In this document: positions 7,084 through 11,435 of the stretch, piece after piece
How positions within the stretch are numbered: the first letter of the stretch is position 1
How the letters are laid out: each line of letters starts with the position of its first letter
DNA from: DRQF01 sp964559135
GTDB lineage: Bacteria; Planctomycetota; GCA-002687715; DRQF01
Assembly (NCBI GenBank): GCA_964559135.1
Contig: CAZLGG010000122.1
Span: forward strand, 1 to 11,435
Length of the DNA stretch: 11,435 nucleotides
Direction of reading: 5' to 3'
Notes under the pieces: model-generated
The model's input: only the letters and a program-made list of their open reading frames with translations
Told to the model about the DNA's origin: nothing
The model's database searches: none
Program-made: the position numbers and the translations under genes

Positions 7084-7484
7084 AAACCGTCGAGCAGGAG
7101 CGGGCGGACAATGCCCTTTCGAGGCTCAAGAGGTTCGACAGCGAATCCGACACCTTCAAGAAGCGCTACCGATCCTACGTCGACCGCCTCGGCCCGAGCA
7201 TCGTGATGAATGGCCTCGGACAGGCGCTGGCCACCGAACGCGCGGCCGCAGGAATGAACCCGGACAAGGACGACGAGAAGGCGCACCATGAGCTCTACGT
7301 GAGTGTTCAGCAGTGGCTCTGCCGGGAGAATGCCGGCGTCTATCCGAAGGCGAAGGACCTCCTCGAGGCGATCATGACCCACGACGCGTCGCTCTACCTC
7401 CGCGCCCAGGCCGAGGCTTTGGCGTGGATCGAGTGGCACAAGAAATTCTGCCGCGCCTCGTTCCCCAAATCGGAGGGTGATTGA
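7080..7484 (+). CDS. cmr5: Type III-B small subunit Cmr5
   Basis: Cmr5 is the small all-helical subunit that stacks beside the Cmr4 backbone and supports target RNA binding and cleavage. The 134-aa product has the family patterns YRSYVDRLGPSIVMNGLGQ (30-48) and, near the C-terminus, YLRAQAEALAWIEWHKKF (106-123). It starts at GTG within a GTGA overlap with the cmr4 stop; AGAGG about 10 nt upstream serves as a ribosome site. It stops one base before the cmr6 start. Size and order between cmr4 and cmr6 are canonical. Confidence 0.95.
   Translation: MKTVEQERADNALSRLKRFDSESDTFKKRYRSYVDRLGPSIVMNGLGQALATERAAAGMNPDKDDEKAHHELYVSVQQWLCRENAGVYPKAKDLLEAIMTHDASLYLRAQAEALAWIEWHKKFCRASFPKSEGD
7472..7477 (+). 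promoter_or_regulatory. Ribosome binding site deciding the cmr6 start
   Basis: GGAGGG at the end of cmr5 lies 8 nt before GTG 7486. The in-frame GTG at 7477 overlaps this element, so it is unlikely to be the start. Confidence 0.65.
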
Positions 7485-7485
7485 C

Positions 7486-8616
7486 GTGACACGCCCCCTC
7501 TACAAAGGTGCGACCGAACAAACCGACGTCAGCCCGGACCACGCCAACATGGGCCTTTGGTTCGACAAGTTCTGTGACACGTGGACCGTCGACAACGGGC
7601 TCTGGACGATGTCCTCCGACACCCCCGATCGGAACCCGAAGCTCGGCTGGCTGTCGCAAATCACTGCAGGCGGAAGCGTCGGGGCCGGGAGACAGATCCG
7701 AGAAACGGCTTTCCGCATGATCGCCTTGGCCCAGACACAGGGCGGTCAAGTCACTGTTTTTCAAACGGAAACCCGGTTCGTGACGGGGCTCGGACGCAGC
7801 CATCCCGTCGAAAACGGCTTCGCCTGGCACCCGACCCTGGGCACCCCCTACCTGCCGGGTAGCTCCATCAAGGGCCTGGTGCGCGCCTGGGCGAGGGAGC
7901 AAGGGGAAACGGAAAGCACCGAGGAGATCGACCGCCTTCTCGGAAGCCGGAATCAGGTCGGGGTCCTCTGCTTTCTGGACGCGATTCCAACCCAGCCTGT
8001 GTCACTGGAGATCGACGTCATGACGCCCCATTACGGAGGATGGACCGAGACCAAGCCCCCGGGTGACTGGCGTTCCCCAACGCCGATTCCGTTCCTGGTC
8101 ACGGCGCCCCGCACGCGTTTCCTTTTTTGCATCGTTCCTCGCGGAGCGGATGGCAAGTCCGCCATCGCAACCGCTTTCGAGTGGCTGACGTCCGCCCTGC
8201 AATGGGCCGGCGCCGGCGCCAAGACCTCGGTCGGCTATGGCTACATGGCCCCAGACGACGGGGCGACGGCGAGCCTGCAAGGTGAATTCGAAAAGCTGCA
8301 GCAGCAACGCGCCGAGCGACAACGGGACGCCGAGCGACGGGCCGAGCTGTCTCCCTTCGAGCAAGCGCTGGACCGCATCGCAGGAGACAAGAAGGATCTG
8401 CCGCGGTGGCAGGCTTGGTTTCAGGCTGTCTTCGATGACAAAGTTTGGGAGCAGACGCCCGACGACGAGCGAGGTGTCTTGCGACGCATCCGGGAGGAGA
8501 TGCAGACGCAGGGCAGGTGGAGGTCCAAGTCACAAAAGAAGCAATCAAGCAAGGACAAGGACTATCAGCGCACCCTCCGAGTCATGAAGCGCCTCGAGGA
8601 GTTGGGTGATGAGTGA
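7486..8616 (+). CDS. cmr6: Type III-B effector subunit Cmr6 (RAMP, Cas7-like)
   Basis: Cmr6 sits with Cmr1 at the head of the complex near the crRNA 3' end. The 376-aa protein shows VTGLGRSHPVENGF (about 99-112, His106), then TLGTPYLPGSSIKGLVRA, with the SSIKG core at 126-130. MTPHYGGW with the following PPGDWRSPTPIPF is the next family block, and the C-terminal RAMP loop GAGAKTSVGYGY ends the domain at about 253 (Lys246). A charged helical tail of about 120 residues follows (many Gln, Arg and Glu, then a Lys/Ser-rich stretch). Such a tail occurs in many bacterial Cmr6 proteins, so I do not read it as a separate domain. GTG 7486 is the chosen start, one base after the cmr5 stop. Confidence 0.96.
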   Translation: MTRPLYKGATEQTDVSPDHANMGLWFDKFCDTWTVDNGLWTMSSDTPDRNPKLGWLSQITAGGSVGAGRQIRETAFRMIALAQTQGGQVTVFQTETRFVTGLGRSHPVENGFAWHPTLGTPYLPGSSIKGLVRAWAREQGETESTEEIDRLLGSRNQVGVLCFLDAIPTQPVSLEIDVMTPHYGGWTETKPPGDWRSPTPIPFLVTAPRTRFLFCIVPRGADGKSAIATAFEWLTSALQWAGAGAKTSVGYGYMAPDDGATASLQGEFEKLQQQRAERQRDAERRAELSPFEQALDRIAGDKKDLPRWQAWFQAVFDDKVWEQTPDDERGVLRRIREEMQTQGRWRSKSQKKQSSKDKDYQRTLRVMKRLEELGDE

Positions 8617-8725
8617 CGGGCGCGCTGCCACACCACCGATGGATGTCAGGGGCTCTGGGGACCGCCCTCCCCCCATCACGGCGCCCACTTGGTCACGTCG
8701 CGTTGGGGTGGGTGGAGAGGCCTGA
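8609..8725 (+). CDS. Doubtful 38-aa small ORF between cmr6 and the STAND gene
   Basis: An ATG at 8609 follows GAGGAG (8596-8601) by 7 nt and overlaps the end of cmr6 by 8 nt (ATGAGTGA). The frame stops at 8723-8725, four bases before ATG 8730 of the next gene. The product is Pro-, Gly- and Arg-rich with no recognisable domain, and its third codon positions are less GC-biased than in the neighbours, so it may be noise. If translated, it would act as a coupling leader ORF carrying ribosomes from cmr6 to the STAND gene. A competing reading is that the STAND gene itself starts at GTG 8613 in another frame. Confidence 0.2.
   Translation: MSDGRAATPPMDVRGSGDRPPPITAPTWSRRVGVGGEA
8714..8720 (+). promoter_or_regulatory. 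Ribosome binding site for the HEPN-STAND gene
   Basis: GGAGAGG lies 9 nt before ATG 8730. It is the main reason for choosing this start over the in-frame GTG 8613 and ATG 8643. An out-of-frame ATG at 8726 gives only eight residues before a stop. Confidence 0.55.
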
Positions 8726-8729
8726 ATGG

Positions 8730-11435
8730 ATGCCGAATCCGAATCTGAATGAGTTCCTGCCTCTTTGTCCTCGGACCGAGGGCCATGACGGCGGGCGCGA
8801 CAAACCCTGGCCGGCCCCCCTCGAGGATGCCCTCGACCATCTGCGGGAGTTTCTCCTCGAGGATGATCGACGACCCGACGCCGGCCACGCCCGGACCGCC
8901 GCCCTCTATCTGCGGGATGCCTCCGAGATCATCGTGCGCATCGCCTGGACGACCTTGGAGCACGACGTCCTCCGGTGGGTGTCGACCCTGGAGACGACGG
9001 CGACGTTGCCCGCGGAGATCAGGGAGGCCCTCCAGGCCTTCGCCGGATGCGCCGCGGGGGATTTCACCTTGGGTTCAGGACTCATCGGTCTCGGGCCGGA
9101 TGTCCTCGGTGTACTGGCGAAGCAGTGGCTCGGTAACGCCGGGGCGCAACCCCTGAGCTGTGAACTCGCCCAGTGCCTGGCGAAGAAAAGCGTCCGGGCC
9201 GCTTTCAACGACCTGCGGGATGTGCGCAACCAGGCGCTGGCCCATGGCGTCATGGGGATCGACAAATTCTGGAGCGAGACGCTGTCCAGCTCCGCCAAGA
9301 ACGCGCCTCTTCCCCGCTTGGTCCTTGTTCTGAAGCAACTGGCGCCCTGGTTGGAAGCGGTCCAGACCTGGCTCACGAAGGACTACGGCTGGCCCCAGAA
9401 CCTGCCATCCTACCGCGACGCTCGTCCCCAAGGAGACGACCTCGAAGGCGCCCCCGAACCGGGTGCCTANNNNNNNNNNGGCCGAGGGGCTCCCATCTGG
9501 CACCGCGAGAAGATCCGCCGGGGCGGCCCGGTCCTGCGCGATCTCCGCGGCAATCGCATCGAACGCTACCCTGCGGGGAAGATCCCCCAGGCGTTGTTGG
9601 AACACCTCGAGGGCGCCCCCGTGGCTCTTGCCCCTTTGCACCTCACCGCCAGAGAAACCGAGCGCGTCGAGACATTCTGGGCCGATCTCGATCGCTCCAA
9701 GCGATTCCTCGAGACGGGCTTTCGTCGGAACCTCATCGACGCCGTGGCCCAGGGCCCCGGCCCCGTGGCCGTCACCGGCATCGCTGGAACCGGCAAGAGC
9801 GTGGCGGTGACCCAACTGGCCCAGGCCGCCCGCAAGGGCGAGGTATTCGGGCGCGATCGTGAGGGAGCCCCCAAGCGTTGCCTGCGCCTCCACCACCGGA
9901 GCACCCCGGGGCGGCCGTTCACGGCCGAGGGCCTGGCGCGCGCCCTGGACGAGCAGCTTCGCCATCTGGGCGACGATCAACCGGACCTCCACCTCCCGGA
10001 AGACGAGAGGGGGAATCCCTGGCCCCTTCCGGCCGACTCCGAGGCGGCGGCCCGATGGTGGTGTGCCCTGGCGCGAAGCAACCCCGATCTTGGCGTCCTC
10101 GTCATCGTGGATAGCCTGGACGAGATGGACCGCTCCGCGGCCCCACAGTCCGCCCGTGACCCCTTCGGCCCACTCCCCCTGCCATGCCGCTTCACTGGGG
10201 AAAGCAACCCCTCGAGCCGTTTCCGAGTGGTGTTCGGCTATCGTGGCGAGGAGCACCTCACGGAGCCCGTCCGGCAGGCCCTCCCAACCATGTCCCACAC
10301 CCTGGACGCGGGCGCTTACTTCGAGACGGACACCGGTCAGGAGGACTTCCGCCGATATCTCGAGAAAGCGCACACGGTGCCGGGGCTGGAAAACGCCATC
10401 CTGCAGCGGGCGCAAAATCGCTTCCTTTGGGTCTTTCACTACGCGCGGGGCATCGAGAGAGGTTTTCTGGAGGCGGGAGAAAAAATCACCCAGTGGCCCA
10501 CCCCGGACGAGTACTACGCGCGTTATCTCCAGTGGCTGGAGGCCCGCATGGGCCGACACGCGGGCTACGTACGGTGCCTGCGCCAGTTTCTCCTCCTGCT
10601 GTCGGAGACGGAGATTCCCCTCAACGAGCGCACCGTCCTTTGGCTCCTGGATCAACCCGGCGAGAGCGTCGCAGACGAGGTCAAGGCGAGCTATCTCACC
10701 CACCTCCTCCCGGTCCTCATCGACGTCAGCGACATGCTGGTCCGCGTCCGGGCCGAGGGCGGCGGCGATCCCGCGATCTCGGAGGAAAACCTCCGCCGGG
10801 CCGCCCTCATCGTGAAGCCCGATGCCGATCTGCGGCCCCGCGAGGGCATGGTGCTCGCCCTGGCCCACCAGACCCTCTTCGACTACCTCCGCTCGGACCA
10901 ACTCGACGGGGATTGGGCCGCCGCCCGCGACGATCTGAGACGCAACCTGGCGGAGCGCATGTTCGATGCGCTCGATCTGTGGCCCGAGCCCGGCCCGAGC
11001 CATCTTCCCGTCCCCAGCGACACCGACCGCCTGGCCCCGGTCCGCTACGTCCAGCAGCGCGCGCCCATCCACTGGCACCGGGGGGGCACGGACCTCGCGT
11101 CCTGGGGGCCTTCCTGGTTCAAGCGACTCAATACCGACGTCCAAACCGCGGCCCCCATCCACCACTGGGTGTTTGGCCGGCAGGACACGGTGGATGTCCT
11201 CCGGGATGTGGCGCAGCTCCCCGAAGAGGCTGGCGAGGAGGAGATCGGCAGGGCGTGGGAGCAAAATAGTGGGGCCACCCGTGCCCTCGCCATCGCCCTC
11301 GGCCGCCTCGGTTCCGCCATGGCCGATGCCCAGCGTCCGGCAGAGGCCGTCCCCCTCCACGAGGAGGAGGTGCGGATCAAGAGGCAGCGCGCGGGCCTCC
11401 CACCGAACGCCCCCCCCCAACAGATCGATCGGGCC
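8730..11435 (+). CDS. HEPN-like / STAND P-loop NTPase / TPR protein (3' end beyond window, N gap inside)
   Basis: The frame is free of stops from ATG 8730 to the window edge (at least 902 codons counting the gap). Residues 1-245 form a mostly helical domain ending near DVRNQALAHGV; R166-N167 and H172 fit the HEPN R-x5-H pattern. After the gap comes a linker, then Walker A GIAGTGKS (350-357) and Walker B VLVIVDSLDE (D461, D464, E465), the style of NACHT/STAND ATPases. A large helical region follows, and at about 850-886 a TPR unit begins (ALGRLGSAMADAQRPAEAV). The last residues look like the lead-in to a second unit, so a TPR array probably continues outside. STAND proteins act as switches: the repeats sense a trigger, NTP binding drives assembly, and the N-terminal effector fires, here perhaps an RNase. 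It sits 113 nt after cmr6 on the same strand. TAN at the gap edge could be Tyr or stop, so two genes remain possible. The exact family is not recognised. Confidence 0.78.
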   Translation, partial: MPNPNLNEFLPLCPRTEGHDGGRDKPWPAPLEDALDHLREFLLEDDRRPDAGHARTAALYLRDASEIIVRIAWTTLEHDVLRWVSTLETTATLPAEIREALQAFAGCAAGDFTLGSGLIGLGPDVLGVLAKQWLGNAGAQPLSCELAQCLAKKSVRAAFNDLRDVRNQALAHGVMGIDKFWSETLSSSAKNAPLPRLVLVLKQLAPWLEAVQTWLTKDYGWPQNLPSYRDARPQGDDLEGAPEPGAXXXXGRGAPIWHREKIRRGGPVLRDLRGNRIERYPAGKIPQALLEHLEGAPVALAPLHLTARETERVETFWADLDRSKRFLETGFRRNLIDAVAQGPGPVAVTGIAGTGKSVAVTQLAQAARKGEVFGRDREGAPKRCLRLHHRSTPGRPFTAEGLARALDEQLRHLGDDQPDLHLPEDERGNPWPLPADSEAAARWWCALARSNPDLGVLVIVDSLDEMDRSAAPQSARDPFGPLPLPCRFTGESNPSSRFRVVFGYRGEEHLTEPVRQALPTMSHTLDAGAYFETDTGQEDFRRYLEKAHTVPGLENAILQRAQNRFLWVFHYARGIERGFLEAGEKITQWPTPDEYYARYLQWLEARMGRHAGYVRCLRQFLLLLSETEIPLNERTVLWLLDQPGESVADEVKASYLTHLLPVLIDVSDMLVRVRAEGGGDPAISEENLRRAALIVKPDADLRPREGMVLALAHQTLFDYLRSDQLDGDWAAARDDLRRNLAERMFDALDLWPEPGPSHLPVPSDTDRLAPVRYVQQRAPIHWHRGGTDLASWGPSWFKRLNTDVQTAAPIHHWVFGRQDTVDVLRDVAQLPEEAGEEEIGRAWEQNSGATRALAIALGRLGSAMADAQRPAEAVPLHEEEVRIKRQRAGLPPNAPPQQIDRA
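9470..9479. other. Assembly gap (10 N)
   Basis: Ten undetermined bases lie in the linker between the HEPN-like and NTPase parts. The same frame is open on both sides if the gap is truly 10 nt, but a run of ten N is often a placeholder of unknown size. The codon at the left edge reads TAN, so a stop cannot be excluded. Confidence 0.97.
11410..11418 (+). repeat. Run of nine C inside the STAND gene
   Basis: Nine consecutive C bases encode part of an Ala-Pro-Pro stretch after the first TPR unit. A one-base slip would shift the frame of the rest of the sensor region. Confidence 0.9.

Noticed and set aside
8532..8616. Lys/Ser-rich tail of Cmr6 as a separate nucleic-acid-binding module
   Set aside because: A charged C-terminal tail of this kind is common in bacterial Cmr6 proteins, so it is not specific to this locus.
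8640..8720. Terminator between cmr6 and the STAND gene
   Set aside because: CCCAC (8684-8688) could pair with GTGGG (8710-8714), but the loop would be about 20 nt and no T-tract follows. It does not look like an intrinsic terminator.
9075..11420. A 781-residue open frame on the - strand across the right side
   Set aside because: It is antisense to the + frame that carries Walker A, Walker B and TPR motifs. It crosses the N gap and shows no recognisable domain. Long antisense frames are expected opposite GC-rich genes.

Overview
The window is GC-rich DNA carrying the leader-distal end of a CRISPR array, an apparently complete type III-B (Cmr) effector operon with an ancillary CARF-HEPN effector, and the first ~2.7 kb of a large HEPN/STAND/TPR-type gene that runs off the right edge. 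Every convincing gene is on the + strand. The base composition, codon use and the form of the Cmr proteins fit a high-GC Gram-negative bacterium, perhaps proteobacterial; the sequence alone does not settle the taxon.

Layout. Positions 1-175 hold two intact 36-nt repeats ending in ATTGAAAC and one degenerate terminal repeat, so the array comes in from the left and ends here. After 67 nt come csx1 (243-1982, CARF-HEPN plus an unusual C-terminal second CARF-like domain), then cmr1 (1966-3198), cmr2/cas10 (3195-5144), cmr3 (5141-6262), cmr4 (6262-7083), cmr5 (7080-7484) and cmr6 (7486-8616). All junctions overlap or nearly touch, as expected for one translationally coupled transcript. After 113 nt, an open frame runs from 8730 to the window end. 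It encodes a helical domain with a HEPN-like RNxxLAHG motif, a P-loop NTPase with Walker A and DSLDE Walker B motifs, and the start of a TPR array. It is crossed by a 10-base N gap at 9470-9479.

How the parts should work together. Cmr1 and Cmr3-6 assemble on a crRNA around Cas10/Cmr2. Cmr4 (Asp26) would cut the target RNA. Cmr2 keeps GGDD, so it should make cyclic oligoadenylate, but it has no N-terminal HD nuclease domain, which puts the weight of immunity on signalling. Csx1 would be the cOA-activated RNase (R372-x4-H377). No cas6, cas1 or cas2 is visible, so crRNA processing and spacer acquisition must be encoded outside the window.

The least ordinary parts are the CARF-HEPN-CARF layout of Csx1, the adjoining HEPN-STAND-TPR protein that may be an Avs-like partner or a neighbouring independent defence, and a terminal CRISPR repeat that has diverged into a perfect 10-bp hairpin just before the effector operon.
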